From SZUA-254 sp035292425 (GTDB lineage: Bacteria > Bacteroidota > Ignavibacteria > UBA10030 > SZUA-254): DNA of 23,205 nucleotides. The stretch lies in the NCBI GenBank assembly GCA_035292425.1, contig DATDQD010000082.1, positions 1-23,205 on the forward strand, read 5' to 3'. The notes below the pieces were generated by a model. That model made no database searches and had not been told where the DNA came from. It saw nothing but the letters and a program-made list of their open reading frames with translations. Positions 1 through 6,204 of the stretch are shown piece after piece (position 1 is the first letter of the stretch; every line of letters starts with the position of its first letter). Both the position numbers and the translations under genes were made by a program.

Positions 1-330
1 TTTCGGTATCCCGAGGAATTCCTGAATCCGTTCGACCCACTGATCGAAGATCTGTTTGCGATGAACAAGAATCAAAGCCGGGAGATGTCTTCGGGCGATG
101 AGTTCAAGACCGACGATTGTTTTTCCGCTTCCGGCCGGCGCAACAATCACGCCCTGATCATGTGCCAATGCAGCATCAACCATCCCCCTTTGAAACGGCT
201 TCAACTCGATGCAACTATTGAAATGTTCCTCGCCGACTGGAGGGTAGTGGCGCAACAATGCATAGTCGATATCATGTTCGTTTAGACGGCGCTTACCGCT
301 GCTGCCGAGGCGCGAGGTCCTTGTAGTCGA
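1..330 (-). CDS. Superfamily-2 (DEAD/DEAH-like) helicase, partial; 5' end unclear, 3' end off the window
   Basis: Translation of the minus strand gives about 95 continuous helicase-like codons running off the left edge. They include a Q-motif-like segment (ELKPFQRGMVDAAL), Walker A/motif I (APAGSGKT, bases 119–142 region), and a motif Ia-like stretch (LILVHRKQIFDQW). This combination, with the phrase 'AHDQGVIVAPAGSGKT', is typical of the SF2 helicases of restriction-like and TOTE-type conflict systems, where ATP hydrolysis drives movement on nucleic acid. The frame is open back to a TAA at 331–333, but it has no ATG or strong ribosome binding site before the helicase similarity starts. Available starts are TTG codons at 253–258 or an ATG at 181–183, which would cut into the Q-motif. 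The upstream part therefore overlaps the end of the lipoprotein gene, and the helicase may be a 5'-truncated remnant. Family-level identification is solid; the subfamily and whether it is functional are inference. Confidence 0.6.
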
Positions 331-586
331 TTACGCGTGTCTTAATCGAATCGTTAGTCGACTGAGTCGGACGCGCCACCCGCGAGGAATCCGACGTTGG
401 TTTCTTCTGGAACTCGCTGTTCGAGCGCGTAACCGTCTGTGACGCGTCCTCTTGTTTACGGGAGGGATCCTGCGAGGACGTACCGTTCCCATTGCACCCA
501 GGAGAGAAAGCTATTACCAGCGTGAACAGGGAGGGGACCACGCTTCCAGCGATCAACCTAGGCCACCGAGGTTTAAGTGTGTTCAT
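293..586 (-). CDS. Small putative lipoprotein (97 aa), hypothetical
   Basis: This short reading frame has good initiation signals: a strong AAAGGAGGAG ribosome binding site (591–600) lies 4 nt before the ATG, and a promoter candidate lies upstream at 624–652. The N-terminus is basic (KPRWPR), followed by a hydrophobic stretch and a possible lipobox ending in Cys31 (FSPGC). The lipobox is imperfect because the usual Leu at -3 is missing. The rest is short, polar and rich in Ser, Thr, Asp and Lys, as in a flexible surface tail, with no domain I recognise. Its stop codon lies inside the open frame of the helicase on the same strand, so the 3' end may be a recombination junction. Function unknown. 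Confidence 0.5.
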   Translation of the reverse strand: MNTLKPRWPRLIAGSVVPSLFTLVIAFSPGCNGNGTSSQDPSRKQEDASQTVTRSNSEFQKKPTSDSSRVARPTQSTNDSIKTRVIDYKDLAPRQQR

Positions 587-590
587 CTTT

Positions 591-600
591 CTCCTCCTTT
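591..600 (-). promoter_or_regulatory. Strong Shine-Dalgarno site of the small lipoprotein gene
   Basis: The minus strand reads AAAGGAGGAG four bases before ATG 586–584, an almost ideal anti-16S match. It is the main evidence that this short reading frame is translated. Confidence 0.6.
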
Positions 601-623
601 ATTAACAGTACTCTTCCCAGTTC

Positions 624-652
624 AGTATAACGCTTCTTGAGCTGAAACTCAA
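624..652 (-). promoter_or_regulatory. Promoter candidate for the lipoprotein gene (TTG–N20–TATACT)
   Basis: On the minus strand TTGAGT (652–647) is followed, 20 nt after its TTG, by TATACT (629–624). The same TTG–N20–TA spacing recurs at several other genes in this window. The -35 half overlaps an inverted repeat (635–641 with 648–654, arms of 7 bp), which could be the end of the upstream cysteine-rich gene's transcript or an operator. Confidence 0.4.
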
Positions 653-654
653 GA
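635..654 (-). terminator. Small inverted repeat between two minus-strand genes
   Basis: TCTTGAG and CTCAAGA form 7-bp arms around a 6-nt loop, about 25 bp downstream of the stop of the cysteine-rich protein gene. No T-run follows, so it is a weak terminator at best. Its overlap with the -35 element of the next gene makes an operator equally possible. Confidence 0.25.
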
Positions 655-678
655 CACAGTTTGCGTCCGTCACAGCTT

Positions 679-1068
679 CTACTCATGTTGACCGCAGCAG
701 ACAACGGGGCTCCAGCACGGGTCGGGGCAATAGATGGACAAACACCCGGTATCGGCATCAAAGTCGCACGAGCAGTTGTTGGGAATATTTACGACGCAGA
801 TTCTTTCCTTTCTGGGGAAAACACACGTCATGCAACACATGAGAGTACCGCTGCACCCGCTTGAGTATTCCGTCGCCACACCACTCCCAGCAAGGAGATC
901 GTTGTAGGAGATCGTAACGACACTCCAACCCTCTGCATCTGGTGGATCGATTGTTGCACCTTGAAGATTCCTGATATCATCAACATTGATTTTAATCGGC
1001 TGCTGAGCGAACGTAGCGCTCGAGGCGATCAGGATAAGGAAAAAACAAAGAAAGAGGATTTTTAGCAT
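679..1068 (-). CDS. Secreted cysteine-rich protein (129 aa), hypothetical
   Basis: The protein has a clear Sec signal peptide (residues 1–21, cleavage after TFA), so it is exported. The start is supported by a GGGAGG ribosome binding site just upstream on the minus strand. Residues 25–35 (IKINVDDIRNL) match the short motif also present in the two secreted proteins encoded further right. The C-terminal 58 residues hold 12 cysteines at 72, 78, 79, 82, 91, 99, 101, 109, 114, 118, 124 and 125, including two CC pairs. That is enough for six disulfides or a metal-binding fold. I do not recognise the family. The gene is more AT-rich than the genes to the right, fitting an accessory origin. A small disulfide-rich secreted effector or surface protein is possible but only inferred. 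Confidence 0.65.
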   Translation of the reverse strand: MLKILFLCFFLILIASSATFAQQPIKINVDDIRNLQGATIDPPDAEGWSVVTISYNDLLAGSGVATEYSSGCSGTLMCCMTCVFPRKERICVVNIPNNCSCDFDADTGCLSIYCPDPCWSPVVCCGQHE

Positions 1069-1627
1069 AAGGCCTCCCTTTTATTGGTTTGATGACAGAT
1101 GGTGAATTTGTTTTGGATATGAGAGTGTATTAATCGCTACTCCTTTATTGGCCTGCCCCTTTCTGGTGTGCCAACTTGCCTACACGCGGGGCAGGATCCT
1201 TGAGAACGATCGAGATGATGTGAGGTTTATTGATTCCACGAGTATTGGGCGCTCTGCATAAGCTCCGTTTACTCTAATCTTGAATCGGAGGGAAATTACA
1301 CTGAATGATAATACCTGATTTTATCAATGTCTACAAAACGAGGGGGGGGTATGCACCTATAAATGAGGGGGGTCTTTGCCTACCTCAGGGGGGTAAATAC
1401 CCTACGGGGCATAGGTATACACCTACTTCGGGATATACCAAAACCGAAAAGTATTCGAGGAATTCAGCAACGAGCTGGTTTAGGAGAATGATCCGATATC
1501 GAACCAAACCGGAACACAAAACAACGGCTTTTCCCCCAATCTGTTGCAACTAGCCGAAAGTTCGGCCCCCCAAGCCACATACTAAATCGCCCCCGCTCAT
1601 GCGGGGATGTCAAAATAGTCAAATAGC
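1069..1627. other. Gene-poor stretch with G-tracts and short dyads
   Basis: No convincing gene is seen in this 560-bp gap. One plus-strand frame (1305–1553) has no homology I recognise and a GGAGG 13 nt from its ATG, too far to be convincing. Four G-tracts of 8, 6, 6 and 4 bases lie at 1342–1349, 1367–1372, 1388–1393 and 1406–1409. They are mixed with small inverted repeats (GGGTA-AA-TACCC at 1391–1402; TAGGT-ATAC-ACCTA around 1413–1426). The stretch must hold the promoter of the cysteine-rich gene, but no -33/-7 pair stands out. Confidence 0.5.
1591..1606 (-). terminator. Possible terminator hairpin after the FISUMP gene
   Basis: CCCCGC and GCGGGG form a 6-bp GC stem with a 4-nt loop about 20 bp downstream of the FISUMP stop codon. 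Only a short ATTT follows on the minus strand, so the U-tract is poor. Confidence 0.35.
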
Positions 1628-2356
1628 CTAATCCTCGAGGCAACGCACACTGAAACCGTCAATCTTACCGTTGCCGAACAGCTCGATGTCGTTGGAAAGG
1701 TCGTACAGGCCCAGGTTGTAGCCGGCCGTTGCATCGTACTCCGCGGAACTCCAGAAGTAGGCGTTTCTGCCGAGACCGCCGAAGTAGCCGTCGCTGTCCT
1801 TGCCGCCCGCAAGCAACGCGGAGAACCCACTTGTGTTCGTCCCTGCTCCGCCTCCGGTTCCCTGCCCAATCGCCTTGAGTGCATTTCCATCATTACTCAC
1901 CGCAGATCTCAAGGTATCAAATTCTGCTGCCGTCGGGATATGCCACCCCACAGGACAGATCCCCTGTACACCCGGCGTTGTGCTGTATTGCATCGCTTCG
2001 TCCCATTGATACAATCCGCCGTAATCGGCACAGTTCAATGGATCATTGCGGTAACAATATTTCTCGATCGTGCCGTTGTTAGAGGCGTCCTGTAATGAAT
2101 CTATCATCGTCCCGATATCCAGATTCTCCCTCATCCAGCACTGCTCCCCGATCTGGACCGCATGATAGGTCTTCCCCCCGTAACTGAGTGACTCCGGGCA
2201 ACTGACCGTCCCTCCTGCCGTGAACGTGATGCTGTCGATCTCAGACAACGGGATTGTCAGCGTCGTGCTGTCAGTCTTGTACACCACCATCGATTGTGTG
2301 AAGGCCTGCCCTCCCAGCATCGCGCTCAGCATGATGATACCGGCGATCGTCTTCAT
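1628..2356 (-). CDS. FISUMP-domain secreted protein (242 aa)
   Basis: The protein starts with a signal peptide (about residues 1–20). A short motif (LTIPLSEIDSITF, residues 33–45) is followed by a full FISUMP domain (Fibrobacter succinogenes major paralogous domain, TIGR02145 type) from about residue 53 to the end. Signatures visible are the WMRENLD block (residues 74–80), ICPVGWHIPTAAEFDTL (about 133–149), a GFSALLAGG block, FWSSAEY, and the terminal GFSVRC. FISUMP proteins are extracytoplasmic and their exact role is unknown; the fold is thought to resemble C-type-lectin-like binding domains. A GGAAGGGAG ribosome binding site precedes the ATG, and the stop of the upstream sorting-domain gene is only 13 bp away, so the two form an operon. 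This protein has no sorting domain of its own. Confidence 0.85.
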   Translation of the reverse strand: MKTIAGIIMLSAMLGGQAFTQSMVVYKTDSTTLTIPLSEIDSITFTAGGTVSCPESLSYGGKTYHAVQIGEQCWMRENLDIGTMIDSLQDASNNGTIEKYCYRNDPLNCADYGGLYQWDEAMQYSTTPGVQGICPVGWHIPTAAEFDTLRSAVSNDGNALKAIGQGTGGGAGTNTSGFSALLAGGKDSDGYFGGLGRNAYFWSSAEYDATAGYNLGLYDLSNDIELFGNGKIDGFSVRCLED

Positions 2357-2369
2357 TGTTCTCCCTTCC

Positions 2370-2834
2370 TCATTTAATCAAAATCATCTTCTTTGAAAGC
2401 GTCCCGTCTTCAAACGCCACCTGATAGTAATACATCCCGCTTGCCACCGCCATCCCCGCATCGTCATGTCCGTCCCATGTGACAGTGTGCCCGCCAGGAC
2501 TCTGTATGCCGCTCTCCAGGGCTCTCACCAGCTGTCCTGCGGCGTTATAGATCCTCACATCCACCATGCCCGACTTCGGCAATTGATACTCTATCGTCGT
2601 ACTGGGATTGAACGGGTTGGGGTAATTCTGCAATAACCGGAATGTCTTTATCACCGTCGTCCACCGTTCACCCTCCACGGCGGTGACTGGTGTGAACGTC
2701 AGCTTCCGTATCTCATCGATCGGGATCGATGTCGTGCCCCCTCCCTTCATGCGGATATGCATATAGGTCGTCTGCGAGGATACACTCCCCGCGCACGCGA
2801 TCGACAGCGAAACGATGAACATCATTATTTTCAT
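2370..2834 (-). CDS. Short secreted protein made mostly of a C-terminal sorting domain (154 aa)
   Basis: The frame is open further upstream, but the ATG at 2834 is chosen because a GAGGAGGG ribosome binding site lies 4 nt before it and a signal peptide begins exactly there (residues 1–20). Residues 37–47 (IPIDEIRKLTF) repeat the motif of the neighbouring secreted proteins. Residues 67–154 form a complete sorting-type domain: NYPNPFNPSTTIEY, VRIYNAAGQLVR, a VTWDGHDDAG block and the terminal SKKMILIK. Such domains send proteins through type IX-like secretion or anchor them to the surface in Bacteroidota and Ignavibacteria. There is almost no cargo between the signal peptide and the sorting domain, which is unusual. 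It is the first gene of the operon with the FISUMP gene. Confidence 0.8.
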   Translation of the reverse strand: MKIMMFIVSLSIACAGSVSSQTTYMHIRMKGGGTTSIPIDEIRKLTFTPVTAVEGERWTTVIKTFRLLQNYPNPFNPSTTIEYQLPKSGMVDVRIYNAAGQLVRALESGIQSPGGHTVTWDGHDDAGMAVASGMYYYQVAFEDGTLSKKMILIK

Positions 2835-2838
2835 GGAA

Positions 2839-2846
2839 CCCTCCTC
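2839..2846 (-). promoter_or_regulatory. Ribosome binding site that fixes the start at 2834
   Basis: The minus strand reads GAGGAGGG, then a 4-nt spacer, then the ATG at 2834–2832. It argues against the longer in-frame start at 2909. Confidence 0.6.
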
Positions 2847-2935
2847 GGAGAATAGTAACGGACCGGCGGACGATGGGGAATGAACAGGTGGATCACGATG
2901 ATGGGTCAAGCGGGGAACGCGCGGGAGTGATCACC

Positions 2936-2963
2936 AACTTCCCGGAGATGATAAGGGGAAGTT
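2936..2963. promoter_or_regulatory. Inverted repeat overlapping the promoter of the secreted-protein operon
   Basis: AACTTCCC (2936–2943) and GGGAAGTT (2956–2963) are perfect 8-bp arms around a 12-nt loop. The right arm overlaps the proposed -7 element at 2959–2964, so this could be an operator or a hairpin at the start of the transcript. Confidence 0.35.
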
Positions 2964-2987
2964 AAAGGTTACTGTCGTAATTGTCAA
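2959..2987 (-). promoter_or_regulatory. Promoter candidate of the sorting-domain/FISUMP operon
   Basis: TTGACA (2987–2982) lies 17 nt before TAACTT (2964–2959) on the minus strand, i.e. TTG–N20–TAnnTT. It reads toward the start at 2834 and leaves a leader of about 115 nt. Confidence 0.45.
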
Positions 2988-3108
2988 CAACCCCTTTTTC
3001 CCTAACCTGCTCCCCTCCTGTTGCCTTCGATAAGCTTTCAAACTCTGAAATTTCCTGGGGTCATACCACGATAATAGGCGGGCATGGGGCCGTTAATCGC
3101 CGGACCTC

Positions 3109-3139
3109 TTGCTAATCATGCCGGCTATGACTATATTTG
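3109..3139 (+). promoter_or_regulatory. Bacteroidota-type promoter of the FAH-family gene
   Basis: TTG (3109–3111), 20 nt, then TATATTTG (3132–3139), an exact match to the TAnnTTTG -7 consensus known from Bacteroidota. The expected start of transcription is about 15 nt before the ATG at 3161, so the leader is very short. Confidence 0.6.
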
Positions 3140-3160
3140 AAAGTTTTACTTTAAGAAACG

Positions 3161-3823
3161 ATGGGAACTATTAATATTATAGGATCAAGCGCCCCCCTGC
3201 AGGTTTCGAAGATCATCTGCGTGGGAAGAAACTACCGTGAACATGCCGCCGAAATGAAGGCGGAGGTGCCGGTTGATCCGGTCCTCTTCCTGAAACCCCC
3301 CACGGCCATCGTGCACACGGGGGAAAATATCATCCTGCCTCCGTTCTCGAAGGAAATGCACCACGAAGTCGAATTGGTTGTTGCCGTCGGGGAGAAGGCC
3401 AAAAATATCTCGGCGTCCGATGCGGGGAAGATCGTCGCCGGATACGGCGTCGGGCTCGACATGACGCTGAGGGACGTCCAGAACGTCGCCAAGCAGAAGG
3501 GGCTTCCGTGGGCTGTGGCCAAAGGATTCGATACCTCGGCGCCGGTTTCCGAATTCATCTCCGCGGCGAAGGCCGGACCGCGCCCCGTTTTCGAGATTGA
3601 GTGCAGCGTCAACGGCGCCATCCGCCAGCGGGCCTCGACATCCGCGATGATTTTCGACGTGGCCTGCCTCCTCCATTATATCTCGACGATATTCACACTC
3701 GAAGAGGGCGACCTGGTCTTCACCGGGACTCCGGAGGGCGTCGGCGCCGTCCGCCCCGGGGACATCATCGAGGCAAAGCTCTCGGGATTCACGGCGACGC
3801 GCCACATGGTCATCGCGGCCTGA
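3161..3823 (+). CDS. Fumarylacetoacetate hydrolase (FAH) family protein, acylpyruvate hydrolase-like
   Basis: This 220-residue cytosolic protein has the length of the small FAHD1/YcgM-type hydrolases, which split C–C bonds in acylpyruvates or decarboxylate oxaloacetate. Family landmarks are visible: GRNYREHAAEM (residues 22–32), FLKPP (43–47), the metal-binding HHEVE (E69, E71), GLDMTLRD with D100, AKGFD with K121, and FTGTPEGVG plus PGD near the C-terminus. The start codon has no Shine-Dalgarno sequence and lies close to the predicted transcription start. The M23 endopeptidase gene follows after 9 bp, so the two are likely co-transcribed, although no functional link is obvious. The substrate cannot be told from sequence. 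Confidence 0.9.
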   Translation: MGTINIIGSSAPLQVSKIICVGRNYREHAAEMKAEVPVDPVLFLKPPTAIVHTGENIILPPFSKEMHHEVELVVAVGEKAKNISASDAGKIVAGYGVGLDMTLRDVQNVAKQKGLPWAVAKGFDTSAPVSEFISAAKAGPRPVFEIECSVNGAIRQRASTSAMIFDVACLLHYISTIFTLEEGDLVFTGTPEGVGAVRPGDIIEAKLSGFTATRHMVIAA

Positions 3824-3832
3824 GCTCCAGAT

Positions 3833-6139
3833 ATGCTCTCACTGAAAAAAGCGCTGCTGTTCGTCGCCGGGATCGCCGCCGGCCTCGCGGTGTTCGTGAC
3901 GACCCCCGCCGACACGGCCTGGGTCGCGGGAGGGCCGACCCCCGCCTCCTCCGGGGTTGGGTTATCCTACCCGGACCCCGACTCGGTGAACCAGAATTTT
4001 AAGGGATATATCTGGCCGACCGACGCGAGCCGGAAGATCACTTCCTCGTTTGCGGAATACAGGTCCGACCATTTCCACGGCGGCATCGACATCAGCACCA
4101 ACGGCACCGTGGGCCACAAAGTCTATTCCGTCCAGGACGGTTTCCTCTACCGGATCAGGATCACCCCCAACGGTTACGGGAAAATGCTCTACGTCAGGCA
4201 CCCCGACGGGTACGTCAGCACCTATGCGCACCTTAAATCGTTCAATGGACAGATCGGCGAGCTCGCCCGCGCGGAACAGTACCGGACCGGCAGTTACGAA
4301 ATCGACCTGATCTACGAGACGCCGGTCGTGCGACTGAAGAAGGGCGAGGTGATCGCTTATACGGGCGACACCGGCTTCGGGCCTCCCCACCTCCACTTCG
4401 AGATCCGGGACAGCGATCTCAACCCCGTGAATCCCCTTCTCGGACGATCGTTCAGGATGGAGGACAACCTCCCCCCGACCATTTACCGCTTCCTGGTGAG
4501 ACCCCTCGCCGCCGGATCCACGGTCAACAACAGTGAAAAGCCGAGGATCTACTCGAGGATCCCTCGCAAATACCGTGCGTACCGGATCGCCGAAAAAATC
4601 CGGGTACAGGGCGAGATCGGCTTCGCCGTCGAGACCAAAGACCGTTCCAACGGCGTCGGCGGGAGGACCGGCGTGTACACCATGGAGCTCATCGTGGCCG
4701 GGGATACGGTCTTCCGCGCTTCGCTGAACGCCGTCCCGCTCGACAAAACCAAACAGATCTACATCCATTACGATCTCCCGATGATCGTGGAGGGAAAGGG
4801 GCGGTTTCAGAAACTTTACATCGAGAGAGGAAATGAACTCCCGTTATACGCGGGGACTCCTGCCGACGGCGGCATCATCCGGACCGACCGGCTCTCCGAG
4901 GGCGACCATGAATACACGGTGCGCTGTACGGACATCTACGGGAATACTTCAACCCTCAGCGGGACGATCGTCGTTGCGCATCCCCCGGTGATCTCCCTCG
5001 GGGCAGTCACCGACGGATCGATTACGCTGATCAACCGCTCACGCTCGCCACTTGCGGCTGTCTCCGTCCAGGGGAAGCGGCAGTTTGCCGCCGCGTGGAT
5101 CGATCATACGCTCACCGGCAGCCGCCTCGGACCGATCGGCGATACCATCGTCGTGCCGGTGAACACCGGCCAGTACGATATTCTGAAAATCGCGGCCCGG
5201 ACCGAAAAAGGATCGTGGTCGGAGCCGCTCTTTTATAACCGAAGAAAGGAAACCGGTCCCGCGCACCGGTTGTACGTCGACCACCGGCTCGCGGGGGACG
5301 ATCTGAAGATCACTCTCTCGTCGGCGGGCGTGATCACCGACCGGCCGACCGTCATCGTTTCCGAGGGGCTCCGCACGTCCGTCGTCCCCATGAAGGCCGT
5401 CGACGTCTCCTCCTTCGTCGGATATTATCCTCTTCCGCCGCGGAATTCCGAACCGAGGACCATCCGCGCCGAAGCCGGCGTCAACGGGCACCGTGTCTCG
5501 GCCGAAGAACAGTCCGATCTCTACTCCATTCCGCACGACGGGGCCGGGGAATTCACGTCGGTCCGCGACGGCTTTTCAGTCTCGTACGACTCGGGGGCGG
5601 TGTTCAGGCCCCTCCACTTTACCGTCGGCAGGGAGAGTGAATCGGGAAGCACCATCTACACGTTTGAACCCCGCGACGTTCTCCTCAACCGCGGCATCCG
5701 GGTTTCCCTCCCGGTGGATGCGAATGACAACGGTACGCCGGGTATCTATTACCGGGCGAACAAGGGGTGGGTCCTCCTCAACGCCACGCCGGGTGTCTTC
5801 CCGGGTAAAATCTCCGGGGACATCACCACTCTTCTCGGAGAAGTCGCCGTCCTCACCGACGGCACCGCGCCCACGGTGGGCCTGCTGAGGTTGAGGGTGT
5901 CCGGCGGGAAGCCCTCGTTCAGTTTCCGTTACCACGACAACCTCTCCGGGGTCGACCTGGAAAAGTCCGTTGTCACGATCGACGATGCGGTCGTCATCCC
6001 GGAAATTGACGGTGAACATCGCAGGGTGAAATACGCCGGCACGGAGCGCGCGAAGAAGGGAAAACACCTCCTGAAGATCGTGTTGCGGGACCGGGTGGGC
6101 AACGAATCCTCCGTCCAGAGGTGGTTCACCGTCCGTTGA
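3833..6139 (+). CDS. M23 family metallopeptidase with Ig-like C-terminal domains (768 aa)
   Basis: A hydrophobic N-terminus (about residues 5–23) acts as signal peptide or membrane anchor. The LytM/M23 zinc endopeptidase domain spans about residues 55–205 and keeps all key residues: H82 and D86 (HGGID), H133 (YAH), and the HLH pair H186/H188. Such enzymes cut peptide cross-links of peptidoglycan in the periplasm, or act as inactive activators; this one looks active. The remaining 560 residues are beta-rich with several Ig-like segments, the last (about 685–768) resembling the Ig-like domains of other large M23 proteins. It starts 9 bp after the FAH gene without a clear ribosome binding site. 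There is no sorting domain at its C-terminus. Exact substrate unknown. Confidence 0.88.
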   Translation: MLSLKKALLFVAGIAAGLAVFVTTPADTAWVAGGPTPASSGVGLSYPDPDSVNQNFKGYIWPTDASRKITSSFAEYRSDHFHGGIDISTNGTVGHKVYSVQDGFLYRIRITPNGYGKMLYVRHPDGYVSTYAHLKSFNGQIGELARAEQYRTGSYEIDLIYETPVVRLKKGEVIAYTGDTGFGPPHLHFEIRDSDLNPVNPLLGRSFRMEDNLPPTIYRFLVRPLAAGSTVNNSEKPRIYSRIPRKYRAYRIAEKIRVQGEIGFAVETKDRSNGVGGRTGVYTMELIVAGDTVFRASLNAVPLDKTKQIYIHYDLPMIVEGKGRFQKLYIERGNELPLYAGTPADGGIIRTDRLSEGDHEYTVRCTDIYGNTSTLSGTIVVAHPPVISLGAVTDGSITLINRSRSPLAAVSVQGKRQFAAAWIDHTLTGSRLGPIGDTIVVPVNTGQYDILKIAARTEKGSWSEPLFYNRRKETGPAHRLYVDHRLAGDDLKITLSSAGVITDRPTVIVSEGLRTSVVPMKAVDVSSFVGYYPLPPRNSEPRTIRAEAGVNGHRVSAEEQSDLYSIPHDGAGEFTSVRDGFSVSYDSGAVFRPLHFTVGRESESGSTIYTFEPRDVLLNRGIRVSLPVDANDNGTPGIYYRANKGWVLLNATPGVFPGKISGDITTLLGEVAVLTDGTAPTVGLLRLRVSGGKPSFSFRYHDNLSGVDLEKSVVTIDDAVVIPEIDGEHRRVKYAGTERAKKGKHLLKIVLRDRVGNESSVQRWFTVR

Positions 6140-6159
6140 GTATTCATTGAGTGTCCGTT

Positions 6160-6189
6160 TTGCGCGGACTCTAAAAACCCGTATCTTTC
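6160..6189 (+). promoter_or_regulatory. Promoter candidate of valS
   Basis: TTG (6160–6162), 19 nt, then TATCTTTC (6182–6189), 15 bp before the ATG. Upstream, GTCCG (6153–6157) can pair with CGGAC (6165–6169), a small hairpin that may end the M23 transcript and overlaps the -33 element. Confidence 0.45.
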
Positions 6190-6204
6190 CCCGCACCAAT
6201 ACCC

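Noticed and set aside
1305..1553. Plus-strand frame of 82 codons in the gene-poor gap
   Set aside because: Low-complexity Gly/Tyr/Pro translation over G-tracts, a distant ribosome binding site and no homology I recognise.
1628..2356. FISUMP protein as target of a diversity-generating retroelement
   Set aside because: C-type-lectin-like domains are known targets, but no reverse transcriptase or template repeat is visible in the window.
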